Source of the DNA: Stenogyne calaminthoides
Lineage: Eukaryota > Streptophyta > Magnoliopsida > Lamiales > Lamiaceae
Length of the DNA stretch: 64,000 bases
Direction: 5' to 3'
NCBI GenBank assembly: GCA_037126765.1
Contig: JBBCBC010000026.1
Coordinates: 14,310,418 to 14,374,417, forward strand
How positions within the stretch are numbered: position 1 is the stretch's first letter; each line of letters starts with the position of its first letter. A model generated the notes under the pieces. The model did not search any database and had not been told where the DNA came from. It worked only from the letters and a program-made list of their open reading frames with translations. This document shows positions 45,378-54,712 of this stretch, in pieces. A program made the position numbers and the translations under genes.

Positions 45378-46265
45378 CATGATGGGTCAGATGAGCTATT
45401 TTCTGGGTCTACAAGTCAAGCAAGCTCATACTAGGATCTTCATCTGTCAGGCTAAATACACAAGGAATTTGTTGGCTAAGTATGGAGTTCAAAATTGCAA
45501 GGAAGTCAGAATTCCAATGTTAACTGCATTCAAGATGGATCCAGATGAAGGTGGTAAGAAAACTAATCAGAAAGAGTATAGGGCTTTGATTGGATCTTTA
45601 CTATACATGACTGCAAGCAGACCAGATATAACATTTACAGTAGGTGTATGTGCCAGATTTCAGGCAAATCCCAAACAAAGCCACCTTGAAGCAGCTAAGC
45701 GGATTCTTAAGTATCTGAAGGGTACTGTAAACTTAGGTTTATGGTATCCAGCAGATGATAATCTAGAACTTAGTGGGTTCTCTGATTCTGATTATGGTGG
45801 ATGTAGGATAGATAGAAAATCTACATCAGGTACTTGCCAGTTCTTGGGAAGCAAGTCGGTTCTTCGGGTTTTCTAAGAAGCAAACATACATTTGCCACAT
45901 CTACTATCAAGGTAATATATGGTCGCAGGTTGTCAAGGTTCTTCCCAATCGCTTTGCTTTGTCAAGAAATGAGGATTACAACATAACTGCTACCAATGTA
46001 CCTATCTTCTGTGACAGTAATAGTGCGATTGCTATAACTCGGAATCCAGTTCTGCACATGAGATGCAAACATGTGGACATCAGACAACACTTTATCAGAG
46101 ACCATGCAGAAAAGAAGAATATCAGAATGGAAAAGATCCATACTGATAAGCAAAGAGCTGATATCTTAACCAAGCCTCTAACTGAAGTCAGATTTAGAGA
46201 ATTATGAACCGAGCTAGGTCTACTGGATTTAGGAGATGCAGCCCCAGAGTATTTTGGTGGTCTGA
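45378..46265 (+). pseudogene. Element C connection and RNase H
   Basis: Resumes after element B: MGQMSYFLGLQVKQAHTRIF, then KEYRALIGSLLYMTASRPDI, SHLEAAKRILKYLKGTVNL and FSDSDYGGCRIDRKSTSGTC. The frame is lost at about 45850-45955, where the EAEY-type motif should be. It recovers with PIFCDSNSAIAITRNPVLHM and TDKQRADILTKPLTEVRFRE. A TGA at 46205-46207 truncates it; homology to the pol tail (ELGLLDLGDAAPEYFGG) continues to about 46265. Breaks: the inserted element B, a frameshift and a stop. Confidence 0.9.
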
Positions 46266-46394
46266 TCTCAAACACCAGTTGGTTAAGAGACTGACCATTT
46301 AGAATCAGTTGAGTAAGGAACCTCAACTGATCAGAAAAATCAGTTAGGTACTGATCAGATAAAGGATATTAGATTAAGGGGGTTAAGGATATCA

Positions 46395-47180
46395 GTTAAG
46401 CAAAAATTGCGTAATGAAATCAAATCAACACAACAATGGAATTAAGAGAGAATTTCATTGATAAAGACCCGGAGGTCGAAATTACAATAGACCCGGAGGT
46501 CGAAAGGAAAATTCTAAACCCTAAACCCTATAACCAATGAGCCTTTCCACTTTAAATGAACACGAATGTCATACGTGCGGTGCAAAACATAAGGTATTGA
46601 AAAAGGGCGACTTGGCTTGATCAAGTTCGCATATACAATACTAAATCCATATTACATGTCAGAAATTGCTCATTGATGTTAACCACGTCATCTCGATCGG
46701 AACACAAAGCATAGACGGCCACCTTCATGATAAAGGCGACAAATCCGCAATCAGGATGGCAGTGAAGCTCTACAACGGCCGTTTGGTCATCTTCCGATGA
46801 AGACGAGATCCAGAACGAGGGAAGCATAGGGATGGACTAAGAACCGAAGGGCTTGCCGGAATAGAAGAAGCCTATTGGCGGAGGACTTGTCGGAATCAAG
46901 GACTCACCGGAATTTCTCATGTGCAAACTTGAGAACGAAAATTGATGAAAGTTTGTCTAAACTCAGTTCTATTTATAGAGGATAAGCGGGGGTGGAAATG
47001 CAATTTTTTAAAATTTGAGACCCCTCCCCAAAGAAATTGACGTCATAAAGTGACAGACCATCATTGCGGGTATATCACATCTCGCCGACTTGGGAAATCG
47101 AGGCGATTGTTTGACTTACCGAGAATTAGCTTTTGGCGGGAGCACATTCCAAGACCTGGATAGGATTAAATTGGTTCAAT
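46395..47180 (-). mobile_element. Antisense gene-like insert in element C
   Basis: This 0.8-kb block is absent from the matching part of element A and is oriented against element C. Read on the minus strand it looks like a small transcription unit: a TATA box CCTCTATAAATAGA at about 46981-46968, a short leader, a small ORF (46920-46621, see next entry), and a 3' part with the direct repeat CGACCTCCGGGTCT twice (46466-46500) and AATGAAAT. The borders are only approximate and no clear terminal repeats or duplication are seen. It could be a captured host sequence, a non-autonomous element, or a conserved antisense ORF of this sirevirus lineage. Confidence 0.5.
46621..46920 (-). CDS. Small antisense ORF, about 99 codons with one stop, unknown
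   Basis: From ATG at 46920-46918 the minus-strand frame reads MRNSGESLIPTSPPPIGFFY... to a TAG at 46839-46837. It then stays in the same frame as a 68-codon ORF from 46827 (MLPSFWISSSSEDDQTAVVE...) to the stop at 46621. The second part has a Ser-Ser-Ser-Ser-Glu-Asp-Asp run and several Cys/His residues (ELHCHPDCGF, ALCSD). I do not recognise the family. It sits about 50 bases downstream of a good TATA box. Coding status is uncertain because of the stop and short length. Confidence 0.35.
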
Positions 47181-47949
47181 GGAAATCTGATCAGCTAAGT
47201 TGGACATTATTGGGAAAACTTGCTAAGGTATAGGCTACACGGTAAGATCAACAAGTCAGAAGAGTTGGATCAGATACAACAGGTCAGATGAAAAGAGATT
47301 TTCATCTGATTAGAAGAGATCAATTGGGAAATGATCAGAAAGGAAGGTCAGATGAAGGGGGAAGTTCATCTGATCAGAAAAGATCAGTAGAGAACTGATT
47401 TGAGAAGAACAAACGGTGGGAAAATACTAAGGTTTAGAGGATATATTAGGATCAACATATTGAAAATCAGAAAAGAGGAACAAGAATCTACATTTGTGGT
47501 AATTGGCTGATTACAATATCAGTCAATCAGATACGCTTTTCTGATCCCTTTACTGTTTTATGTTTTCCTTATTTGTTTATTCTTATATCCTTAATACGTA
47601 TGACGTCACTCTGTCTTTCATTAAATGCGGACGCGAGGATTTTGTATTAAATGCATTTATCACGACTTTTTAAATCCAAAAGCTGCGGCCTACAATTTTT
47701 CTATGCCGCATGATGTCTACTTTAACAAACCGCCTAATCTCAACTGTAGATTATGATTGGACGTCTTTTTGGGTTCCCGGTTTTTAAAATGATTGGGTTT
47801 CCCTCTCGTTTAAAATTCCAAAAACCCTCCCACTCCACCATTTTCGCAAAATTCACAATTCTCTCTCTGCAACAATTATCTTCTCGCTCTAAAAACATCT
47901 CTGTAAATTCCAAAACATTTACTTGCTCATCTTTTTCCAGATTTAACTG
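47181..47949 (+). other. Element C spacer and possible leader exon before the envelope-position ORF
   Basis: GATCAG-rich spacer to about 47540, then A+T-rich sequence. From about 47830 to 47949 the sequence is pyrimidine-rich (ATTCTCTCTCTGCAAC, TCTTCTCGCTC), as in plant 5' untranslated regions. It ends ACTG|GTAATT, a plausible splice donor at 47950. No coding sequence is called. Confidence 0.45.
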
Positions 47950-48065
47950 GTAATTTAAATTTGGTCTTAGATATGCTCTTATTTGCTATTGATATGGTTT
48001 GTATTTGTATTTGTGTTTTTATGCGAATATTCGATAGAAATTGAGAATTTTGTGTTTATTTGCAG
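47950..48065 (+). other. Putative leader intron of the envelope-position ORF (116 bp)
   Basis: It begins GTAATTTAAATTTGG and ends TTTGTGTTTATTTGCAG, two bases before the ATG at 48068. It is strongly T-rich, as plant introns are, and flanked by a leader-like exon. If real, the downstream ORF is expressed from a spliced RNA or from its own promoter, as described for env-like genes of some plant retroelements. Sequence pattern only. Confidence 0.45.
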
Positions 48066-48067
48066 AA

Positions 48068-48979
48068 ATGACACCCAAAGTTAGACATGTTGCAGAGACC
48101 GCACATTCTTCTTCACAAAATTCCCCGGAACTTGAAGATCCAATATTCAGGAATTTTGCCAAAGACATTGTTGAGGATAGATGTGTCGATTTCAAGACGA
48201 CAACGGATCCAGAATCCCTAGAAATTTTAAAGCTACTACGGAACAATAGCCTCAAAACCTATTGTTCAGCGAGTGCCAATTCGATTATTCTGGATGGGTC
48301 TCTTGAATTTATTTACAATTTAAGAGACCACGATGGTGTGTTGTACTCAGAGGTCCAAGGTGAACGGCTGGAAATCACCGATGCAGACTTGTTTCAAATC
48401 TTTCGTTTGCCGTCACCAGAGGATGGGATTATGCCGGATGTCTACAGGGCGGCTGAAGGAAATGATGTAGTCAGAAACCTGCTACGACCTGCAGATTCAC
48501 ATCACACCAAGGGTTTCAAGAAACCTATGTTGAGGAGGAAATATTGTTTGTTGTTCGATATTATCCAGAAAGTGATAGTTGGAATTTCTTACAGCCTGGA
48601 TGGCATAACCCTAGAGAAGGCCAGAATAATGAATGCCATAATCAACAAGGCAATGATTAATTGGCTAGGGTTTCTGAAAAGAAGGTTGCTGGAGGAGTCA
48701 GCAAAGTTTGTATCCAAAGGTGGAAAGATTGCTCTGGCTGCCAAGATCACAATGTTACTTAAGATAACATTGATTCTGATGGATATGATGAAGAATAGGG
48801 AATGGAGTGAGCACGAGATGATTCCCTACGTGCTGACCCACAAAAGAATGCTTCTATCAGACAAGGCAATTCCTGGCCTTGCTGATGATGATGAAGAGGC
48901 AGCTGTGAAACCAGCTGTGGAGGTCAGGAAGAAAGGAGCAAAGAGGGATGAAGAAGAAAACCGCCGCCAGAAACCGTAA
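48068..48979 (+). CDS. Element C envelope-position ORF, N-terminal part (303 residues)
   Basis: I chose ATG 48068 (MTPKVRHVAETAHSSSQNSP) because it follows the putative acceptor TTGCAG; an upstream in-frame ATG at 48041 lies inside that intron. The protein is soluble-looking: no signal peptide and no long hydrophobic segment. Segments such as NSLKTYCSASANSIILDGSL, ITDADLFQIFRLP, MLRRKYCLLFDIIQKVI and ARIMNAIINKA are well folded in appearance. It ends in a charged tail EVRKKGAKRDEEENRR. Element A has a homologous fragment at 2176-2530. In sireviruses an ORF here is often called env-like, but nothing in this sequence shows an envelope function. It is probably the front of one larger ORF continuing after frame breaks. 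Confidence 0.75.
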   Translation: MTPKVRHVAETAHSSSQNSPELEDPIFRNFAKDIVEDRCVDFKTTTDPESLEILKLLRNNSLKTYCSASANSIILDGSLEFIYNLRDHDGVLYSEVQGERLEITDADLFQIFRLPSPEDGIMPDVYRAAEGNDVVRNLLRPADSHHTKGFKKPMLRRKYCLLFDIIQKVIVGISYSLDGITLEKARIMNAIINKAMINWLGFLKRRLLEESAKFVSKGGKIALAAKITMLLKITLILMDMMKNREWSEHEMIPYVLTHKRMLLSDKAIPGLADDDEEAAVKPAVEVRKKGAKRDEEENRRQKP

Positions 48980-49367
48980 AAGGGGATCTCTATCGGGAAC
49001 CAAGAAATAAGATTGCAAAACCAATCTGCGAAAGTGTTCCGATTCTTCGGAAAAGGGAAGTCCAAGGGATTTCAGATAATGGACGAATCATCTGATTCTG
49101 ATGCGGACAATGTGCCCATCAGCAGACTCCCCAAGAAGAGGACAGGTCAAGGATCGAGGTCTATCTGGCCGCACCAATGTTTTTCACTCGAGACACAAGA
49201 AGAAACCACATCAGATCGACGACGCCTAATCTCATCTTCTCAAATTCGATTGATGATCCGTAACCGCCGACTATGATCCTTTTCCGGACCCGGCTTCTCC
49301 CAAGTCGGGTTTAAATTGACGTTAAGACTAAAGACCTTCACCAAAGATCTGACATGCTCCGATCTCT
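48980..49367 (+). pseudogene. Frame-broken middle of the envelope-position ORF
   Basis: This links the two long open parts. An open segment (49013-49276) contains FFGKGKSKGFQIMDESSDSDADN, quoted here as MDESSDSDADN. Stops occur in all frames, so at least two lesions separate the halves. It is acidic/Ser-rich and poorly structured. Confidence 0.55.
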
Positions 49368-51344
49368 TTCACAGAGAAGATTATTCGCAGGAGGCTGGAG
49401 AAACTGCTTTCGGAAAAATATCTAAAATTGGAGTTGAAGCCAGAGGCACGGACTGCTGTTGTTGATGTTCTCGCCTGGCGAGACATCCGCTTGAAAAAGT
49501 TTGAAGACTTTGGAACCGTGCTTGAACAGAAGGGTGGTATTCGCCCATTTCTGGAATACGAACTTGAGATGAGGAAGATAGTTGAGGTGGAGATTGCCAC
49601 AGATCTGATCTCTGATGATGCAGTGACTGGGCTGATAACCAGGAAGTTGGGAATGCCGGACACTCCATTGCACAGGAAGATCACTCACAAAATGGTTAAG
49701 TACAGCAGAACAATGCAGCAAAGGAAATGGTTAGAAGAAGAGGTTGAAGCTGGAAGGCCGATTGAGGTGGAAGAAGTTTTTGAACAAATGGCTGACACGG
49801 AGAAAACTGCTAAAGAGATGGTTATCATTGAAGAACCAGAAGAAGTTGAGGCAGTTGCCGATGAAGCAGTTGTGGGAGAAGCGGCAGAGTCCCCATCAGC
49901 TGAGGCACAAGAAGTCGAGGAGTTAGTCGATCTGACTGTTGAAGAAAGTTCAGCGCGCGAAGCTGATGTTGAGGGACCTTCTTCTTCAGCGGGTCAACTA
50001 GTACAGATTCTCCAAACCTCTCCACATTTTGAGGAGAATGGCGAAGCACATCGTAGACATCCTTCGGCTAATATGGCTAACATGTTCAGAGACGATGTCA
50101 GCTTCTTTGTACCAGCTCAGATCGAGAAAGCCATCGAAGAGAGAGAGCGAAGGCCCTTTGTTAATCGCGCTTTAATTGCAGAAGATGTAAGGGACACAAC
50201 ATCTTACAAATTGCTTGAGATGACACAAAAGATGGTTGAGATCGAGCAGAACATATCCCAGCAGTTTACGCTGATGATGAACGAACATATGGTCAAAATG
50301 ACAAAGTTGTATGAGGATCTGGCTGCTGCACAGCACAAGGCAAATTCTACATCAGATAAGCTTGATAGCCTTTTTGATAGATTTAGCAATGTGGTAAACA
50401 AAGCAGAAGAATCGATGCTAACTGCTGTTGCCCAAGTTCAACCTGCTGCTGAAGCTGAATCCCCAGCCCTTAAGAATCTTCAACAAGACTTGTCTTCGAA
50501 GATTACCAATCTAAGTGCTGAACTCAAGGGCCTTTTTGAAGGAACCAAAAAGGGGGAAGAAGCTAAGGATGCTGATATTCAGGGAAGGCTGAACCAGGTT
50601 GAAAACTATGTGGCGGCCATCCAGATTACATTGGACAAAAAGAGACTAAGAAAAGATTCCCAAGCTGCTGCTGAGTTGGAGAAAGCTGAGCTGATCGAAT
50701 CTTCATCTGAATCAGATGAGCCAGCAAGAAAGAAAGGCAATAAAGTCATGGTTGCCGAAAAGAAAGCTCCAGTTGCTTTGCAAGATAAAAGAAAAGAGGA
50801 AGAGCTGAAGAAAGCAGAGGCTGAGAGGCAAAGAAGAAGGGAAGAAGCAGCACAACTTGACAAAGCCTATCGGGTGAAGAAGAAGAAAGGCCTTGTGGCA
50901 GGAGAAGGAGAAGGAGAAGGATCGCACTATGTTGAGCCAATTCTAGATGTTGATGTTGATCTAATAGTGCGAGCTCGTCCATACCTGCAAGGAGCTTGGA
51001 AGAGAATCAAAGGAGAATGGTACATTTCAGCTTACATCAACCAGGTCATTCCAACTGAAACTGACAAGAATGATATGTTCAGAGACTGGTTGAGTAACAA
51101 ACATCCAGAATTCTTTGCCGAGCTGATGAGGGAGGCGAAAATGCTGAGCAGCACACCGGTCGCACCAGACATTGAGGTGATGGACTACAAGAAGACTCCG
51201 GACGACAAATTGGACAAGATTGTTTTTAATGACACTCTTAACAAATGCCTTGAACAAGATGACAACACTGATGAAGACAAGGTTGCTCAGATAAAGACAA
51301 GATTCTTAAACTTCTGTGAAGTTCCTTTGGAGGAGAGATACTGA
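49368..51344 (+). CDS. Element C envelope-position ORF, C-terminal part (over 638 residues)
   Basis: The open frame extends upstream of the first ATG (49428, MELKPEARTAVVDVL) to at least 49368 (KIIRRRLEKLLSEKY), supporting continuity with the previous part. In order: a helical N-terminal part; an acidic Glu/Val/Ala-rich stretch (about 135-200); a region with FVPAQIEKAIEERERRPF; a long coiled coil (about 255-420); a Lys/Glu/Arg-rich stretch (RKEEELKKAEAERQRRREEA); a glycine run GEGEGEG; and a compact C-terminus with GAWKRIKGEWYISAYINQ. No transmembrane segment is seen, so a classical fusion envelope is unlikely. It stops 0.2 kb before the polypurine tract. Function unknown. Confidence 0.75.
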   Translation, partial: FTEKIIRRRLEKLLSEKYLKLELKPEARTAVVDVLAWRDIRLKKFEDFGTVLEQKGGIRPFLEYELEMRKIVEVEIATDLISDDAVTGLITRKLGMPDTPLHRKITHKMVKYSRTMQQRKWLEEEVEAGRPIEVEEVFEQMADTEKTAKEMVIIEEPEEVEAVADEAVVGEAAESPSAEAQEVEELVDLTVEESSAREADVEGPSSSAGQLVQILQTSPHFEENGEAHRRHPSANMANMFRDDVSFFVPAQIEKAIEERERRPFVNRALIAEDVRDTTSYKLLEMTQKMVEIEQNISQQFTLMMNEHMVKMTKLYEDLAAAQHKANSTSDKLDSLFDRFSNVVNKAEESMLTAVAQVQPAAEAESPALKNLQQDLSSKITNLSAELKGLFEGTKKGEEAKDADIQGRLNQVENYVAAIQITLDKKRLRKDSQAAAELEKAELIESSSESDEPARKKGNKVMVAEKKAPVALQDKRKEEELKKAEAERQRRREEAAQLDKAYRVKKKKGLVAGEGEGEGSHYVEPILDVDVDLIVRARPYLQGAWKRIKGEWYISAYINQVIPTETDKNDMFRDWLSNKHPEFFAELMREAKMLSSTPVAPDIEVMDYKKTPDDKLDKIVFNDTLNKCLEQDDNTDEDKVAQIKTRFLNFCEVPLEERY

Positions 51345-51552
51345 ATCAGAAGACTTATTTTGTAAGATCAGGATAGTTATATTTCACTTTGTACTTGTAA
51401 TTCTCACACACTATCAATGAAATATCCTATTTCTCTGATCTTAAGACAAACTCTCATTGTCTTCTGATGAACTGTCTTTTTTATTTATACTGCTCTATTT
51501 ATGTTCAGCATCCTTTCTGATTAAGTTTTGGTTCCATCAAAAAGGGGGAAAT
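51345..51552 (+). other. Element C 3' untranslated region and polypurine tract
   Basis: Non-coding, with plant-type polyadenylation-like sequence (CAATGAAATATCC at about 51415). It ends in the purine tract AAAAAGGGGGAAAT (51539-51552), the GGGGG form typical of sireviruses, directly before the 3' LTR. Confidence 0.85.
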
Positions 51553-53001
51553 TGTTGGGAAATTTAGAGTTTTGATGGAAGTTCCAAAAGAGTTGTAATA
51601 GGACCAGTCGAACCTGTTAGTCGACTGATAAATAGATAGGAAACCAGCTGAACATGTTAGACAGCTGATGATTTAGAATATGTCACATATTGAGGGGGAA
51701 CTCAATATATGAAGATCAGAAGTGAAGTTCAGGATCAAGATCAGAAGAGAAAATCAGAAGGAAGACCTGAATCACATCAGAAGACCTACTCCATGAAGAC
51801 ATCAGCAGAGTCGATAAGTTGCAGCTAAGACAACCTTATCAGATGACTCAAGACTACTGATCTGATGGATAACAGATTAGTAGAGGCCAAGAAAGAACCA
51901 AGATAAGTATTTCTTCTTATCATTAAAACATACGATTTTTCTCAGACTCGAAGCACACTTAAGTCAAAGCTTTTCTAAGACGCCGAATAAGTGTACTTGT
52001 TTAGCCACTTAGAAAGAGACATGTATGTACGGTTCTGAAGATTGCAGGATATGGCGTATCAAGCCAAACGACTAGAAAGGACAACATTGCACGAAGACGG
52101 CATGGCCTTTCTGCGCACATCAAATCAAGCCTGCAAGCCTGCCTAAAATAGACCGAAATTCGAATTGCTCTCCAACGGCTAGTTCAATTTCGTGCCTATA
52201 AATAAGGGATCAAACCTTCAGAGTAAGGTTACGGAAATTATACACAAGCTCAAGCTCTCAAGATTTCCGCACGAAGAACACAAATTAAAGATTTATTCTT
52301 AAGTGTTCATCACTTAGTTCTTAGCAGAATACTTATCCTCTAGCTCTTGGCTACTTAGAAGATAGGATAGCATTCCAGTTGGAACAAAACAAATCTTATA
52401 CCAAAACACTGTTAGGTTAAGTTTGTTATAGCAAGATTTCTATCTAGGGTTTCTAGATTAGATTTATGGGATTGGTTGAGTGTGAACTCGTTAAATATCT
52501 GTTGGTTGTATTGTGTTGGACTAACACATTAAATTAAGTCCAGTTGGTTAAGTTGGTGCCCCTGCTGATAGGGAAGAGTGGACGTAGGACAAGTTGTCCG
52601 AACCACTATAAATCTGTGTGCCTTTAATCTTGCTTTCCACATCTGCACATAACTTGTTATTTGCATGCATATTCTGTACCTAGATCAGATTAGCATCAAG
52701 CTACTGATTTGATCAGGTTGACATTTTAGTCACCTGATCCGAACTGTTGGTCAGAATCTCATTTGAGTAAAACTAGTTTTCTACACGGGTTAACTTATCT
52801 TCCGCACCATCAGTTAAGTTGATAGACGCCGAACTGATCTATGTACCAGATCAGTAAGTCGGATATCAGTCCAAACTGATTCACATCGCAATCTGATCAG
52901 ATATACATGCAAACACATCTAATCCACGAAAAAGTTTTTGAAGTCTATTCACCCCTCCCCTCTAGACTTCAACCCTCACTGAAACCTGTTCAGGACCTAC
53001 A
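51553..53001 (+). repeat. 3' LTR of element C (1,449 bp)
   Basis: TGTTGGGAAATTT ... CAGGACCTACA, collinear without gaps with the 5' LTR. The conserved hairpin block is at about 52518-52640. It is followed by the tgcag duplication and the remaining part of E's 5' LTR. Confidence 0.95.
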
Positions 53002-53006
53002 TGCAG

Positions 53007-53130
53007 TAAATATATGTAACATTCAATGATATTTAAAGCATCAATGATAAATATTTTATTTCAGTAAATAAGACAGAAATTCAGTTTGGTTATACAAAGT
53101 AAAAGCATACTTTCCAGTATAACCCCAACA
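53007..53130 (-). repeat. 5' LTR of element E, part 2
   Basis: The last 124 bases (plus-strand reading) of E's 5' LTR, ending CAGTATAACCCCAACA, separated from part 1 by element C. It is followed by the ttccc duplication of E. Confidence 0.92.
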
Positions 53131-53135
53131 TTCCC

Positions 53136-53690
53136 ACATCGCCCTTAGGCTGGCGATTTGTTTAGACTCGGGCGAGTAGGTGATGTTGGGCGAGTAGGCG
53201 AGTTGGGCGAGTTTAAATGAGCATCAATTTTGTTTCGTCCATAACTCGAGTTCCCGACCTCCAATTGAGTTGATTTTTTTTTGTTGCGACCCTCATCTCA
53301 AGGAGCTTCACTTGGTTTAATGCTCTTCTCAAATATCTTTCTAGATCAAAGCAATTTTTTTGCCCCACTTCTAGCTCATTTCCACCAATGGATTTTGGCG
53401 AGCTAGCAAGATTGAGCAAAGTGGGGTCGGCTAATCCTCCGGCAAAGCCATGAACTGCTAGAATCACATTCGGACTCTAGCGAGGTGAAATGAACAGATG
53501 GCAAGCTGCTCCGAGGCGAGGATGGTCGAACGGTGAGATGGGCAAGATGGGGCGAGCAACTAGCTGGGTCCAAATCCCATATCTATTATGTTGAATCGCC
53601 TCAAGGCAAGGAAGTGGGGTGATCACTGCCCCAGGCGATGTCTTTAATGAAGTTTCGGTGGAGGTGACTCCTACTCAAGAGAATCCTGCT
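53136..53690 (-). other. Element D internal non-coding region with GGCGA repeats
   Basis: GGGCGAGTAGGCGAG-type repeats (53150-53220), the second copy of the duplicated segment (about 53165-53330), then unrecognised sequence. No gene is seen; the minus-strand open frame 53213-53467 is not supported by any motif. Confidence 0.55.
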
Positions 53691-53698
53691 ACTTAGTA

Positions 53699-53969
53699 AT
53701 CCCTCCGTCCTATTTTTGATTATCCATTTACTATAGACACATAGATTAAGAAAAAGTAGGAGATAACAGTATTAAATGGTGTAAAGTGGATAAAGTAGGT
53801 TTGGTGGAGGGAAATAATAGTATTAAATGGTGTAAAGTGGGTTTGGTGGAGAGAAATAATAGTATTAAATAGTATTGAATGTTGCTTTATTGCCTTATTT
53901 GGAAATGGATAAACAAAATTAGGACGGCTATTTATGGAAAGTGGATAATCAAAATCAGGACGGAGGGAG
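53699..53969. mobile_element. Stowaway-like MITE (271 bp)
   Basis: The terminal inverted repeats read (A)TCCCTCCGTCCTATTTTT at the left and, reverse-complemented, CTCCCTCCGTCCTGATTTTG at the right, extending about 28 bases. It is flanked by TA (53697-53698 and 53970-53971). CTCCCTCCGTCC ends and TA duplication are the signature of Stowaway elements mobilised by Tc1/mariner-type transposases. There is no coding capacity. The first base of the left repeat is changed. Confidence 0.9.
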
Positions 53970-53971
53970 TA

Positions 53972-54297
53972 CTTATTTGTTATAGTCGTATGTCGACTTT
54001 TATCATGTTCGATTGTCTTATGTGCTTGCAATCTATGTTTGGCTTGTCGTCTTAATTTTACGTGACTTAGTTGTCTTATTGTGTCGCAACTTTATTGGTT
54101 GGTCGTCTTAGCTGTATGCGACTTAGTTGTCTTATTGTTTTGCAACTTTGGATGCCTTTGAATGCCTGTTAAGAAAATTTTATGTTTGTGGACTATCTCT
54201 GAGAGTTCGATCTCCTTAGAGATCGACGACTTTGGGTAATCGATCTCCTTGGAGGTCGATAACCTACCCCCTTGTCCAGAGCATAAAATATTCTGAT
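53972..54297 (-). other. Element D non-coding spacer
   Basis: Diverged copies of GTCGTCTTA...GCGACTTAGTTGTCTTATTG precede the regular tandem repeat. It also has ATCTCCTTAGAGATCG-like words. No gene seen. Confidence 0.5.
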
Positions 54298-54545
54298 CTT
54301 CTTATTTGGGTGCGATCCTAGTGCTTGGCACTTATTTGGTCGTCTTATTTGGATGCGACTTAGTGCCTTGGCACTTGTATGGTCGTCTTATTTGGATGCG
54401 ACTTAGTGCCTTAACACTTGTATTGTCGTCTTACTTGGATGCGACTTATTACCTTGGAACTTTTATGATCGTCTTATTTGGATGCGACTTAGTGCCTTAA
54501 CACTTGTATGGTCGTCTTATTTGGATGCAACCTAATGCTTTAGCA
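54298..54545. repeat. Tandem repeat in element D, six units of 43 bp
   Basis: Units begin at 54298, 54341, 54384, 54427, 54470 and 54513, exactly 43 bases apart. The core reads CGTCTTATTTGGATGCGAC, then TTAGTGCCTTGGCACTTGTA. Such minisatellites are common in the untranslated region of plant Ty3/gypsy Tat-type elements. Confidence 0.92.
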
Positions 54546-54712
54546 TTTTGTGTTTTGAACATATACTATAATAACTGATCTCGTTAGAGGTCAGTAGACC
54601 TGCCTCCAGTTTCTGATCACTAAAATCTAAGTGCATGACAAATTTGACTGAATCGAACTTTGACAAAAATCAACTTTCATTTCTAAATTTGAGGCGAACT
54701 ATTTCATAAAAT

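Larger units (their letters stand above)
27629..53001 (+). mobile_element. Element C: sirevirus-type Ty1/copia retrotransposon with extra ORFs
   Basis: C has two 1,449-bp LTRs (27629-29077 and 51553-53001), flanked by tgcaa (27624-27628) and tgcag (53002-53006), a 5-bp duplication with one later change. The order is LTR, initiator-Met primer site, gag, protease, integrase, reverse transcriptase, [element B inserted], RNase H, antisense insert, envelope-position ORF, polypurine tract, LTR. Without element B it is about 14.3 kb, long for copia but normal for sireviruses. By eye the two LTRs differ at roughly 50 positions (about 3.5%). Gag and pol carry several stops, so it is defective. Confidence 0.93.
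18970..53130 (-). mobile_element. Element E: Ty1/copia retrotransposon, E/B family
   Basis: E is flanked by a perfect ttccc duplication (18965-18969 and 53131-53135). The minus-strand order is 5' LTR (25910-27628 plus 53007-53130), leader, decayed gag, protease, integrase, reverse transcriptase, RNase H, polypurine tract, 3' LTR (18970-20816). Element C inserted into its 5' LTR. The left terminus is TATTGGGG instead of TGTTGGGG, a mutated end. The pol order is copia. E belongs to the same family as B, F and G. Confidence 0.92.

Noticed and set aside
48019..51257. Minus-strand open frames opposite the envelope-position ORF
   Set aside because: Ser/Leu-rich complements of a Glu/Lys-rich coding strand; no domain or start context.
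54298..54545. Possible CRISPR-like array
   Set aside because: Units are contiguous 43-bp tandem repeats without unique spacers, in a eukaryotic retroelement; this is a minisatellite.
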